Shown piece by piece: positions 34,756 to 43,896 of a stretch of 64,000 bases of DNA (positions are counted from its first letter, which is position 1; each line of letters opens with the position of its first letter). Below the pieces are notes generated by a model. That model did not search any database. It saw only the letters and a program-made list of their open reading frames with translations, and had not been told where the DNA came from. Source of the DNA: Thermocrinis ruber (lineage in GTDB: Bacteria; Aquificota; Aquificia; Aquificales; Aquificaceae); contig NZ_CP007028.1 in the NCBI RefSeq assembly GCF_000512735.1, positions 1,116,001-1,180,000 of the forward strand, written 5' to 3'. Made by a program: the position numbers and the translations under genes.

Positions 34756-35466
34756 TCAAAGAGAATACCACACCAAGCCTAAGTATTCCCTTAGGGCTTT
34801 GTAGCTGTCTGCAAAGACGCTCATTTTTGGCAAAAGGCTGTAGAGATTATACCTCATGTCCCTCTTAAAATCGGTAGGGTATGGAACTACATCCAAGCCC
34901 GCCTTTTGAAAGGAAAGCACCGCCCTTTTCATATGGTAAGCTGAAGTCACCAATATAATTTTTTTACATCTCAGTCTTTCGCAGAGCTTTTTTACCTCTT
35001 GGGCGTTTTCTGCTGTGTCTCTGCTATTCACGTCTGTGTGGATTTTACTTTTATCCACACCTAAGGTTAAGAGAAGTTCCTTCATGACTTCTGCCTCGGG
35101 CAAGACACCAATAGAGGTACCTCCCGAGAGTATGATGGGAAGGTCTGTCTGTTTGTGAAGCACAAAGCCCGTAAGCAGTCTCTTTGTGGAGTCCTCTTTG
35201 AGGATGCCCGTGTTGTAGGCACCACCACCTAAGATCACTATGGCATCTCCCTCCGGTTTGGAGGGCACAGGGTAGGCTTCTTCCAAAGGTTTATAAAGCA
35301 CATCCTTTATGGGCTCTATTGAAAGCAGATAGACGAAAAGGGCAAAGGAAAAGGCAATAAGTTTTGCGAGCTTTCTCTTGGTCAAAATCCCAAGAAATGC
35401 AAAAGCTATTACCAAAAGCCCGGGTGGAAGGATAAAGTGGGTGATCAGTTTTTTCAGGAAGAACAT
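34756..35466 (-). CDS. DUF218 membrane protein (ElyC/SanA-like)
   Basis: 236 aa with two N-terminal membrane helices and a cytoplasm- or periplasm-facing DUF218 domain: DAIVILGGGAYNTG, LSGGTS...EAEVMKELLLTLGV, SRDTAENAQEVKKL and LVTSAYHMKRAVLSFQKAG. E. coli ElyC affects peptidoglycan precursor use and enterobacterial antigen. Position next to murG supports an envelope role. Confidence 0.8.
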   Translation of the reverse strand: MFFLKKLITHFILPPGLLVIAFAFLGILTKRKLAKLIAFSFALFVYLLSIEPIKDVLYKPLEEAYPVPSKPEGDAIVILGGGAYNTGILKEDSTKRLLTGFVLHKQTDLPIILSGGTSIGVLPEAEVMKELLLTLGVDKSKIHTDVNSRDTAENAQEVKKLCERLRCKKIILVTSAYHMKRAVLSFQKAGLDVVPYPTDFKRDMRYNLYSLLPKMSVFADSYKALREYLGLVWYSL

Positions 35467-35861
35467 CAGGGTCTTCTTCTGGTGGCAATGAGCACTTCTT
35501 CCACCTGCTTAGCCTTTGCCATGTCCATCAAAGAGACCACAAACTTGTGGGCGGTATCCTCGTCTGCTTCTATTATCAGTCTTTTTGGCTTTTTTTCTTC
35601 AAAAACAGTTGCCAACTCTTCCAAAGTAGTTCTTTTACCTTCGTAAAGGTATTCTCCGTTTTTCAGAACCTGAACCCTAAGCACTTGCGTGATCTGTCCT
35701 TTTTCGCCTTCTCTGGCAAAGGGAAGTTTGACTGCCAACAGGGTTATAGGTGACTGAAAGGCAAGCACCGCCAAAAAGAGGAAGACAGCCAAAAGGGTAT
35801 CCACCAACGGAACCACATCTATGTATGCCCTTTCATCAAAGCTTAACCTACGCCTCCTCAC
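35466..35861 (-). CDS. ExbD/TolR-type proton-channel protein
   Basis: 131 aa. A short basic N-terminus (RRRRLSFDERAY) and one membrane helix carrying the conserved Asp (IDVVPLVDTLLAVFLF) are followed by a periplasmic domain. Works with the ExbB/TolQ protein just upstream to harvest proton motive force. It overlaps that gene by 4 bases and the DUF218 gene by 1. Confidence 0.9.
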   Translation of the reverse strand: MRRRRLSFDERAYIDVVPLVDTLLAVFLFLAVLAFQSPITLLAVKLPFAREGEKGQITQVLRVQVLKNGEYLYEGKRTTLEELATVFEEKKPKRLIIEADEDTAHKFVVSLMDMAKAKQVEEVLIATRRRP

Positions 35862-36475
35862 GGTAATAACCTCACAAATTCCAACAGTTCCTCCTCCAAG
35901 CGGTTCAGAAGGCTACTTCCCCATATTCTAAAGACCCAATAGAAAAAGAGGGCTGGAATGGCAACCGCCAAACCCGTTGCTGCAGCTACCAAAGCTTCAC
36001 CAATGCCCGACGCAAGAAGGTTCAGAGCAGTTTCAGAATGGTTTATGGAAAAGGCGTTGAATACCTTTATGAGTCCTGTAATAGTTCCAAAGAGACCGAT
36101 CAAAGGAGAAAGGCTAGCAATTGTTGAAAGAAGGGCTAAGTTCTTTTCCACCTTTGGCACCAAAAGGTCAATCTCTGTTCTCAGGGCTTCTGTTAGCCCG
36201 TTCTTGGGAACCTTTCCACTTTTGAAGTCTTCCAAAACCCTCAAAAGGGCTTTGCTTCCCAGGGATGTGTCTAAGGAAAGCAGTTTGATTGCACCCTCAA
36301 GGTCTCCGTTCCTCAGCAAACTTTTTGCCTCTTTTAGGTTCTTTGAAAGAAAGTTTGAATAGCGCAGGTTTATCAACCTTTCTGTGGCTACAGCCCAGGA
36401 AACCACAGAAAGGAAAAGCAAAGGATACATAGCCAATCCGCCCGTCTTCAAAAGGGCAAATACTCCCTCCATCAT
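35858..36475 (-). CDS. ExbB/TolQ/MotA-type proton-channel protein
   Basis: 205 aa with three membrane segments: one near the N-terminus (LAMYPLLFLSVVSWAVATERL) and two at the end. The family core is LALLSTIASLSPLIGLFGTITGLIKVFNAF and IGEALVAAATGLAVAIPALFFYWVF. It forms the pentamer around ExbD/TolR. Start is ATG overlapping the TPR stop (ATGA); a second ATG follows at once. Confidence 0.92.
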   Translation of the reverse strand: MMEGVFALLKTGGLAMYPLLFLSVVSWAVATERLINLRYSNFLSKNLKEAKSLLRNGDLEGAIKLLSLDTSLGSKALLRVLEDFKSGKVPKNGLTEALRTEIDLLVPKVEKNLALLSTIASLSPLIGLFGTITGLIKVFNAFSINHSETALNLLASGIGEALVAAATGLAVAIPALFFYWVFRIWGSSLLNRLEEELLEFVRLLP

Positions 36476-39012
36476 CGCACCTCACATTTTGGAAGTTCCT
36501 TTTTCAACCTCTCAATTTTAACCCTTTCTTCCCGAGAAAGGGTGTTGGCATCAACCCTTTCAAGAAAACAGCTGGCATCCCTTCTCAAACGTAGCTCCAA
36601 AAAGATCTGGACACCCTCCAATATGGCTGAGTTGTATACCTGGGCACCTTTGTTGTTTAGGGATATATCCACAAGGTACTCAAGGGCTTCCATTGGCTTT
36701 CCTTCCGCCTTTAAGAGTTTTGCCATCTCCAACTTGGCTTTGGCGGAGAGGTTAATATCTTGGCTTTTTGTGAGGGCAGTCAAGATGTTTCTCTCCTTGG
36801 TATTTTCGTATATTTTCCATAAGGTGTTATCAAAGGAGGGACTTTTGTAGCCAAGGCTGATCAATTGGTTGGCAATGGCCTGGGCTTTGTCCCACCTTTT
36901 AATGTCTGCATAAATCTGCATTGCCCTTTCTTTATCTGACAGGTCTCCGCCTTCCAAGAGCTCTGCCATGCTTTGTTGATCTCCAACCTCTTCATATAGC
37001 TTTACAAGCTCCCTCCTTGCAATGGCAGACTCTTCGCTGTTTCCTTCCTTATACACCTTATAAAGGAGCACCGCTTTGTTTCTTTTATCCTCTTCAATAG
37101 ATGCCAATTTTAGCAACGCTTTGTATTTTAAGGGCGAGTTTCCTTCAAAAAGCTCTACCAGGATTTTTTCAGCTTCTTTCTTTTCTCCTCTCTTTATGAG
37201 CAGGTCTGCCAACTGATACTTAAGCTCTGGGGCATAGGGAGAGTTAGGTTCCTTTTGAAGATAGCTCTTTATGAGCTTTTCTCTATCGCCTGGGGGCAAT
37301 TCTCTTTCTTCCATTCCTAAAAGGGCCAAAGTAGCTTGGCTCGCCAACGGGTCCTCTGGAAAGTTCTTTAATATCTCCCAATAAGCTTCCTTTGCAGACT
37401 CCACCTTCCCCAGGTTATACAGGGCATCTCCAGTTTTCATGAGTGCCCGTGCGCCAAAGGGACTATCCTTCGGAACTTTTTTAAAGTAATCTATAGACCT
37501 CTCATACTCACCTTCCATAAAATAGCTCAGCCCCAAAAGGTATAGTTCTTCGGGAGAATTTTGTGTAAGGAAGCTCCTTGCCAAGGCGGGTTTGCCCAAA
37601 AAGAGGGCAGACTTTGCCTTTAAAAGCCTTGCCCTTGGATGGTCTATACCTCTAAGAACTTTTAAAACATCCTCGTACTTTTTAAGGTTGTAGTAGCACA
37701 ATGCCCTGTAGTAGGGGTCTTCAAAGTAGCTTAAGGCGGAGAGCCAATCTCCTTTTCTAAAAAAGCTCCAACCCAAGTATTCCTTATAGAGCTCAGGATA
37801 GCGTTCCTTTACAGCCTTCAGTGGTTCCTCCATGGGCAAGTTAGCCCAATAAGCACTTTCCAAAAGCCAGAGGTAATCTTCTCTATCCTTTTCCCTTTTG
37901 CCCTCCAAAAGGCTATAGGCGGTTTTGTAGTCGCCCATTCTAATGGCAGAATAGACTGCGTATTTTATGCTTTTAGCTTCAAGAAAGTTGGAAAGGGCAA
38001 GCTGATAGTCCCCTCTGTTGTATGCTATAATTCCCGCAAGCTCCAAAAAGCTGGGGTCCTTGGTTATGCTGTATGTGATCCTTGCCAAAAGCACATCCCT
38101 TTGGGCTATTTGGGAGTAAAGGGAATTGGCGTATTCTCTGTTTATAGTCTCAAGGAGACTGGCATACTGATAAGCCCTGTTGGTATCCTTCTTCTGCAGG
38201 GCTATAAGCCCAAGGTAGTACAGGGCGACACTTCTGTAGGGTTTTGTGGGTTTTGAGTATTCAAGGAATACTCTTTCTGCCTCATCCAGCTTTCCTGTCT
38301 GAAAAAGAAGGATAGCCCTTCTCAGGGTGGTGCTGTCTTTGTATTCTTCTCTAACCTTCCCTTTAACGAAGTCCAAAACATAATCGCAATAGTTTTTAAA
38401 CACAACCTCCTGACAGTTGGGCTCCCTGTAGGTTTTTTTCTCCTTAATCTCGTAAACGACACTCCACAGGGGGTTTTCGTTTTTAGGAACACTGCCCTTT
38501 AGCCCAAAGTTCAGGGCGTAATAGAGCTCGCAGGCGGAATCTCTGTATCTGTGGGGAACCCTACAGGAATTTTCAAAGAATTTGAGGGCTTCTGACCTTT
38601 GCCCCTCTTTAAGTTTCATAAGACCGAGCACATACTCCGCCATAGGTCTATAGGGGGAGGGCATTGTTAAAATTGAGCTGAGTTCCCTTTCTGCTCTAAG
38701 AAAATCACCCTTAAGGTAGTAATCAACCCCAAATTTGTATGCGATGGCATCCTTGGGTTTCCCACAGCTCAAGCCATTTCCTTCCACTCTAGCAACGGGT
38801 ATAAACTCCATCTCCTTTGGAGGTTCTAAAAGCCTTGGGGACAAATCCATGGGCTCGGACACCTTCAGTGGAAGGTTCTGAGGGGGGCTCAGTTTGGGCT
38901 TTTCCTCCACCTCTTTGGCTACTATCTCCACCTGAAGGTCAAACTCCTTCTTTATCTGCGAGAAAGCTATTAGCAACAAAGATAGACTAAAGAGCGTGAT
39001 GAGCCTGAACAT
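36472..39012 (-). CDS. Large exported TPR protein (Tol/Exb-associated)
   Basis: 846 aa with N-terminal signal or anchor LITLFSLSLLLIAFS, a Pro-rich stretch (about 38-65) and then many TPR-like repeats, several of the BamD/CpoB kind (YLLGLSYFMEGEYERSIDYF, LMKTGDALYNLGKVESAKEA). It is probably periplasmic. Its place directly before exbB/exbD suggests it is the effector or scaffold energised by that channel, replacing a CpoB-type protein. Function is inferred. Confidence 0.75.
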   Translation of the reverse strand: MFRLITLFSLSLLLIAFSQIKKEFDLQVEIVAKEVEEKPKLSPPQNLPLKVSEPMDLSPRLLEPPKEMEFIPVARVEGNGLSCGKPKDAIAYKFGVDYYLKGDFLRAERELSSILTMPSPYRPMAEYVLGLMKLKEGQRSEALKFFENSCRVPHRYRDSACELYYALNFGLKGSVPKNENPLWSVVYEIKEKKTYREPNCQEVVFKNYCDYVLDFVKGKVREEYKDSTTLRRAILLFQTGKLDEAERVFLEYSKPTKPYRSVALYYLGLIALQKKDTNRAYQYASLLETINREYANSLYSQIAQRDVLLARITYSITKDPSFLELAGIIAYNRGDYQLALSNFLEAKSIKYAVYSAIRMGDYKTAYSLLEGKREKDREDYLWLLESAYWANLPMEEPLKAVKERYPELYKEYLGWSFFRKGDWLSALSYFEDPYYRALCYYNLKKYEDVLKVLRGIDHPRARLLKAKSALFLGKPALARSFLTQNSPEELYLLGLSYFMEGEYERSIDYFKKVPKDSPFGARALMKTGDALYNLGKVESAKEAYWEILKNFPEDPLASQATLALLGMEERELPPGDREKLIKSYLQKEPNSPYAPELKYQLADLLIKRGEKKEAEKILVELFEGNSPLKYKALLKLASIEEDKRNKAVLLYKVYKEGNSEESAIARRELVKLYEEVGDQQSMAELLEGGDLSDKERAMQIYADIKRWDKAQAIANQLISLGYKSPSFDNTLWKIYENTKERNILTALTKSQDINLSAKAKLEMAKLLKAEGKPMEALEYLVDISLNNKGAQVYNSAILEGVQIFLELRLRRDASCFLERVDANTLSREERVKIERLKKELPKCEVR

Positions 39013-39622
39013 ACCATTCTCCTAAGTGGCAAGTTATGTTTAACTTTACTATAACGTTTCTTTTTTCTTCCATATGCACCAAGCTATAGCTGGCGTTATC
39101 ACAGCCAAAAACCCAAAACTTTGAAAGGTCTATGTTCAAGAGGGCACAGAGCATAGCCCTTATGGGAACCGTGTGGGAAACTATAGCCACCGTTTGTCCC
39201 CAGTGTTTTTCTCTTATAAACTCTAAAAAGTCCTTTACCCTCTTGAAAACATCTTGCAAAGATTCGCCCCCTTCAAACTTTACCCGGTGCGGTTCCTCAA
39301 GCCACATTCTGAAATCCTCCGGAAATCTTTCCTTTACCTCCTCCACAAGCATGCCAGACCAAACCCCATGGTCTATCTCTATGATCCTTTTGTCCTCTAT
39401 AATCTCTAACCCATGCCTTTTGGCGATCTCTTGGGCAGTTTGATAGGTTCTCTTCAGGGGGGAAGAGTATATAACATCTATCTTTTCCTTCTCCAGAGCC
39501 CTACCCAAGAGCTCTGCCTGTTTTAGCCCGCGCCCAGAAAGCCCAGGGTCCAAAAGTCCCTGATACCTACCTATTGGGTTCCACTCGCTCTCTGCGTGCC
39601 GAATTATAAAGAGCTTTACCAC
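38987..39622 (-). CDS. pspA: Histidine phosphatase, phosphoserine phosphatase PspA-type
   Basis: 211 aa of the phosphoglycerate-mutase/histidine phosphatase branch. The phospho-histidine motif is IRHAESEWNPIGRYQG; the acid residue is in EIDHGVWSGM and the second His in VSHTVPIRAM. From memory it closely resembles H. thermophilus PspA, a metal-independent phosphoserine phosphatase, including the C-terminal TCHLGEWYVQAH. It overlaps a class V aminotransferase gene by 7 bases, fitting serine synthesis. Confidence 0.85.
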   Translation of the reverse strand: MVKLFIIRHAESEWNPIGRYQGLLDPGLSGRGLKQAELLGRALEKEKIDVIYSSPLKRTYQTAQEIAKRHGLEIIEDKRIIEIDHGVWSGMLVEEVKERFPEDFRMWLEEPHRVKFEGGESLQDVFKRVKDFLEFIREKHWGQTVAIVSHTVPIRAMLCALLNIDLSKFWVFGCDNASYSLVHMEEKRNVIVKLNITCHLGEWYVQAHHAL

Positions 39623-40737
39623 AACCCGCCCTCTGTTAGCACCTCAGAGTAAGCCTTCACACCCTCACCCAGACCATCAAACAAGCCAAGCCTCTTTAAC
39701 ACCACCTCCAACATACCCACCAGCATGAGCCCATCCTTTGGGTCTACGCCCATATGGGATATCCTGAATATTTTACCCTTTAGCCCATCCTGCCCGCCAG
39801 CAACCCTCACTCCATACTTCAAAAGGAGCCTTCTTATGTCCTCTGCCATTGGGGAAAAGACTGAAGAAACTGAAATGGAGGGCTTTTCTGCAAAGGGCTT
39901 TAGTCCAAGCACCTCCACCGCCCTAAGCGTAGCCTTTGAGATCAGCCTGTGCCTGTTTTCCACCCTTTCCATACCCTCCTCCAGGAGCATGCTGAGGCTT
40001 TCCTTTAGGGCTAAGATCAGGCTTATGGCGGGCGTCCAGGCAGTCTGTCCCTCCATCTGTTTTTTTAGCTCCTTCTTTACGCTAAAGTAAAAGGCACGGT
40101 CCTTTAGCCTTCTTTCTGCCCTTTGAGAAAACCAAAGCACCGAAAGTCCCGGAGGCAAAAGAAGGGCTTTTTGGGAGCCACCAACTAAAACATCAATGCC
40201 CCATTGGGAGGGCACGATCCTATACACACCCAAGGCGGTTATGGCGTCTGCTACCAATAATACCTCCCGATCCCTACACAGCTCCCCGATCTCCTTTGTG
40301 GGATGGTAGGCACCAGTGGAGGTCTCTGAAATTTGCAAAAGGACACCCCTACAATCTGCATGCTTGTCCAAAAGCTTTTTTACTTCCTCCGGGTCGGCGG
40401 ATTTACCCCACTCAACTTTATACTCTATGGGCTCTAAGCCCCAGTGTTTTGCCAGATGTAGCCATCTTTCCCCAAACTTTCCACCGTTTATAACCAGAAC
40501 CTTTTCCCCCTGCCCGAAGAAGTTCAGAATGGCAGACTCCATGGCACCGGTGCCCGAGCTGGCAAAGAACACAAAGTTTTCAGAGTCCTCCTCCAACAGC
40601 CTCTTAAAGAGTTCTCTGACCTCCAGAAAGCTCCTTTTGAACTCCTCCGTTCTGTGATGGATGATCTGCTCCCCTAAAACCTTCCTTACCCTTTCGGGAA
40701 TTTCCACAGGACCGGGTGTAAAAAGCCTTTCTTTCAT
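39616..40737 (-). CDS. Class V aminotransferase (phosphoserine or alanine--glyoxylate type)
   Basis: A 373-aa PLP enzyme starting FTPGPVEIPERVRKVLG. The PLP lysine is in VLVGGSQKALLLPPGLSVLWFS and the Asp in EVLLVADAITALGVYRI. The family includes serine--pyruvate/alanine--glyoxylate aminotransferases and the class V phosphoserine aminotransferases. Adjacent pspA favours phosphoserine aminotransferase (3-phosphohydroxypyruvate + Glu). serA is not in the window. Overlaps ino1 by 4 bases. Confidence 0.85.
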   Translation of the reverse strand: MKERLFTPGPVEIPERVRKVLGEQIIHHRTEEFKRSFLEVRELFKRLLEEDSENFVFFASSGTGAMESAILNFFGQGEKVLVINGGKFGERWLHLAKHWGLEPIEYKVEWGKSADPEEVKKLLDKHADCRGVLLQISETSTGAYHPTKEIGELCRDREVLLVADAITALGVYRIVPSQWGIDVLVGGSQKALLLPPGLSVLWFSQRAERRLKDRAFYFSVKKELKKQMEGQTAWTPAISLILALKESLSMLLEEGMERVENRHRLISKATLRAVEVLGLKPFAEKPSISVSSVFSPMAEDIRRLLLKYGVRVAGGQDGLKGKIFRISHMGVDPKDGLMLVGMLEVVLKRLGLFDGLGEGVKAYSEVLTEGGLW

Positions 40738-41840
40738 CTTTCCCTTTCTCCTCTTATGAACTCCTCTACCATCCTCTTTGCCTGCCAGTCAGGATATTGG
40801 ATGGGTGGATGCTTCATGGTGTAGGCACTTATGGAATACAAAGGACCGCCTATGCCCCTATCCCTTGCCAACTTACAGCACCTTATGGCATCTATCATAG
40901 AGCCCGCACTGTTTGGCGAGTCCTCCACATCAAGCTTCAGCTCCAAGGATATGGGCACATCACCAAATATCCTTCCCTCCAACCTTATGTAAGCGATCTT
41001 TCTATCCTTTAACCAGGGTACCCAGTCGGAAGGTCCTATGTGTATGTTTTGGTCTCCTATATCGTAAGGAAGCAGAGACTCTACCGCTTGGGTTTTTGAA
41101 ACCTTCTTGGTTTTTAGCCTGCTTCTTTCTAACATGTTCAAAAAGTCTGTGTTTCCGCCAAAGTTTAGCTGGTATGTGCGATCTATCTTTACGCCCCTGT
41201 CCAAAAATAACTGCACCAGGGTTCTGTGTACTATGGTTGCACCCACCTGGGACTTTATATCATCTCCCACCACTGGTATGCCTTCACTTTCAAACTTCTT
41301 TGCCCACTCTGGGTCAGAGACTATAAAGGTAGGCATACCGTTTATAAAAGAGACACCCGCCTTCAGGCACGCAGTAGCATAAAACCTCGCAGCCTCCTCT
41401 GAGCCTACGGGCAAATAATTTATGAGTATCTCTGCACCGGTATCCTTTAGCACTTTAACCACATCCTCCAGTTCGTCTTCTTTTTCATCTGCAAGCACAA
41501 AGGTCCTGTCGGGTGGGTAATTCTTCATATGCTCCGCAAAGCCATCCAAGACCTTTCCCATACGCACCTTTACACCAGTCTTTGGCACGTTTGGTTCAAA
41601 AATTGTGGTGCAGTTGGGTGGAGAAAAGATCGCCTCTGAGACGTCCTTTCCTACCTTTCTTGCGTCTATGTCCCACGCAGCCACCACTTCAATATCCCAA
41701 GGTTTGTACCCTCCTACGTCCTCAAACATTAAACCGCTTACTCCTTGACCTTGATTTCTTTGGTAGTAATAGATACCCTGAATCAAAGCACTTGCGCAGT
41801 TGCCCACACCCACTATTGCCACTTTGATTTTTTTACCCAT
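40734..41840 (-). CDS. ino1: Inositol-3-phosphate synthase
   Basis: 368 aa. The NAD motif is VAIVGVGNCASALIQGI. INYLPVGSEEAARFYATACL, FINGMPTFIVSDPEWA, GDDIKSQVGATIVHR and the NFGGNTDFLNM-containing catalytic core are typical of the prokaryotic MIPS branch. It converts glucose-6-phosphate to inositol-3-phosphate. With suhB (19794) it gives free inositol, probably for phosphatidylinositol lipids or compatible solutes. It is first in the eight-gene operon. Confidence 0.93.
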   Translation of the reverse strand: MGKKIKVAIVGVGNCASALIQGIYYYQRNQGQGVSGLMFEDVGGYKPWDIEVVAAWDIDARKVGKDVSEAIFSPPNCTTIFEPNVPKTGVKVRMGKVLDGFAEHMKNYPPDRTFVLADEKEDELEDVVKVLKDTGAEILINYLPVGSEEAARFYATACLKAGVSFINGMPTFIVSDPEWAKKFESEGIPVVGDDIKSQVGATIVHRTLVQLFLDRGVKIDRTYQLNFGGNTDFLNMLERSRLKTKKVSKTQAVESLLPYDIGDQNIHIGPSDWVPWLKDRKIAYIRLEGRIFGDVPISLELKLDVEDSPNSAGSMIDAIRCCKLARDRGIGGPLYSISAYTMKHPPIQYPDWQAKRMVEEFIRGERER

Positions 41841-41881
41841 TCCAAACCTCCAAGAAGCTTAAATAACTATTATACGAAGAC

Positions 41882-42334
41882 CTAACCCTTTGGTACACTA
41901 TAAAATAAGCCTATCGCCCTCGCACCTACAAGAGCCACAATTCCCAAGGACCAAAAGAATACATCCATCCCAGAAAGCTTTCCTTCAAAGAGATGCAGCA
42001 TAAACTCCCTTATAAGAAAGGCTATTAGGACTTCTAATAGTATAGCCACCCTAACCCTTTCGTGTTCAAAAAATTCTATAAAAGCCCTTATAAGCTCAAG
42101 CACTATAATCAAAGAGAGTACGTTGGTAACCAACTCTTTAAAACCCAATCTGACCGTAGCTTCTGTGATGGTAAGACCAAGCTCTGAGACAGTCCTGAAT
42201 ATACCTACAAAGAGCCCGATTATGAGGGTTATTATGGTTATATTAAAAGCCAGTCTAACAAACTGCTTGTATAGTTTAGATATGGTCTCTTGGAACATTT
42301 CCCACTGGTTTATTTTAATGTAGAAAACTTCCAC
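41882..42334 (-). CDS. PsiE-like membrane protein
   Basis: 150 aa with four hydrophobic helices: ITIITLIIGLFVGIF, LVTNVLSLIIVLELIRAFI, VAILLEVLIAFLIREFML and DVFFWSLGIVALVGARAIG. This arrangement with the ELIRAFIEFFEHERVRV loop fits the PsiE (phosphate-starvation-inducible E) family of unknown function. Start GTG at 42334; an ATG 12 codons inside is the alternative. Divergent from recN. Confidence 0.7.
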   Translation of the reverse strand: MEVFYIKINQWEMFQETISKLYKQFVRLAFNITIITLIIGLFVGIFRTVSELGLTITEATVRLGFKELVTNVLSLIIVLELIRAFIEFFEHERVRVAILLEVLIAFLIREFMLHLFEGKLSGMDVFFWSLGIVALVGARAIGLFYSVPKG

Positions 42335-42350
42335 AAGGGTATGTTTTCCT

Positions 42351-42356
42351 TATCTT
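42351..42356 (+). promoter_or_regulatory. -10-like box of recN
   Basis: TATCTT ends 7 bases before the recN ATG; no SD. Only 29 bases separate recN from the divergent PsiE-like gene. Confidence 0.35.
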
Positions 42357-42363
42357 ATTTTTT

Positions 42364-43896
42364 ATGCTGGTTAGGCTGAGCATAGATAAGTTCCTTCTCA
42401 TAGAAGGGCAGGAGCTCTTCTTTGACAGAGGTCTCAATGTGATCACAGGAGAGACGGGAACAGGAAAGTCCATGACCTTTTCTGCCCTTTCGTTTTTGAT
42501 AGGGGAGCAGGGGGATTACGAGGAAGGCACTGCCGTGGAGGCGGAGATAGTCTTAGAGGATGAAGAGTTCATCCTAAGAAGGGAGATAAACAGAGGAAGG
42601 AGTAGGTTTTACCTCAATGGGCTCAGTAGTACCCAAAAGGTGGTCAAGGAAATCCTCTCAAGGGCTTTACTTTTTCAAAAGCAGGATGACAGGCTAAGAA
42701 TTTTAAGAAGGGACTTTCAGAGGGATGTCTTCGATAAAAGCATGGGAGCCATTGAACTGAGAAGGGAGTTTGAAAAGATCTATCAGCAATTAAAGGAGGT
42801 GGAAAAGGAGTTGGAGCAACTTGCCCACCTGGAGAGGGAAAAGGACCTCCGGCTTAGAATACTCAAGGAGGAACTAAGGGATATTGAAAAGGTGGGATGG
42901 TCGGAGGAGGAGTACAAGAGGGCTTTAGAGGTTCTAAAAAAGTACGCAGAAGGGGAGAGGATCAACAGGCTATCCCTTGAGGGGATTGCACTGTTGGACG
43001 AAGCGTTAATACCCAGTCTGAAGAACTTGGCAAAGCTCTTGGAGGGCTTGGGGTTGAGCCAAGAAAGAGAAAGCCTCACGCAAATTCAGGAGGAATTTCT
43101 TGAACTCAGAAAAAGGCTCTCCAACCTTTATGAAAGCTGGGACCTTGAGGAGATAGACCGACTCAACCAGAAGGTCTTTGCGGTGCAGAGCTTAGAAAGA
43201 AGATACAAAAAGAGCTACAAAGAAGTTTTAGAGTTTGCCAAAGAGCTCAAAGAGGAGATAAAAAGGTTAGAAAGTATAGAACTGAACCTTGAGGAGCTTC
43301 AAAGCAAGAGGGAAGGGCTAAGGGCTAAGCTCAGAGAGGTGGGGCAAAGGCTCAGTGCCAAGAGAAGGGAAGAAAAGTCTGTTTTTGTAAGCATGGTAAT
43401 GGATAGCTTGAAGGAGCTTGGTTTGGAAAAGGGCGTCTTTGATGTGCTCTTTGAAGAGAGGGAGGGACCCTTTGGCTTTGAGGATGTAAAGTTTTTGTTT
43501 TCTTCCTCCGGGGGAACACCCAAGGATTTGGCAGAGGTTGCCTCCGGCGGGGAAGTCTCCCGTTTAGCCCTGAGCTTGTTTTTGCTATCTCCTGTAGCCC
43601 AGACTTACCTTTTGGATGAGATAGATGTGGGCATAAGCGGAGAGACTTCCCTCAAAATGGCAAAGTTTTTGAAAAGACTATCCTCAAAGATGCAGATTGT
43701 AGCCATAACCCACTCGCCCGCCCTCGCTTCCGCAGGAGACAAACACTTTAAAACTTATCGGGAGGGCAACCAAGTCTTAATAAAAGAGCTTGAAGGGGAA
43801 GAGCGCCTGCAAGAGGTGGCAAGGCTCATGGGTATAATAAACGACCAAACCCTTAAAGGTGCGGTGGAGCTTATGAAGGAGGTGTGTGGTGTTTGA
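42364..43896 (+). CDS. recN: DNA repair protein RecN
   Basis: 510 aa SMC-like ATPase for double-strand-break repair. Walker A is VITGETGTGKSMTFSAL; the ABC signature is LAEVASGGEVSRLALSLFL; Walker B is TYLLDEIDVGISGET. Two coiled-coil arms (about 135-185 and 275-345) lie between. It is a little shorter than the 550 residues usual in mesophiles, with short arms. The end overlaps the glycosylase start by 11 bases. Confidence 0.92.
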   Translation: MLVRLSIDKFLLIEGQELFFDRGLNVITGETGTGKSMTFSALSFLIGEQGDYEEGTAVEAEIVLEDEEFILRREINRGRSRFYLNGLSSTQKVVKEILSRALLFQKQDDRLRILRRDFQRDVFDKSMGAIELRREFEKIYQQLKEVEKELEQLAHLEREKDLRLRILKEELRDIEKVGWSEEEYKRALEVLKKYAEGERINRLSLEGIALLDEALIPSLKNLAKLLEGLGLSQERESLTQIQEEFLELRKRLSNLYESWDLEEIDRLNQKVFAVQSLERRYKKSYKEVLEFAKELKEEIKRLESIELNLEELQSKREGLRAKLREVGQRLSAKRREEKSVFVSMVMDSLKELGLEKGVFDVLFEEREGPFGFEDVKFLFSSSGGTPKDLAEVASGGEVSRLALSLFLLSPVAQTYLLDEIDVGISGETSLKMAKFLKRLSSKMQIVAITHSPALASAGDKHFKTYREGNQVLIKELEGEERLQEVARLMGIINDQTLKGAVELMKEVCGV

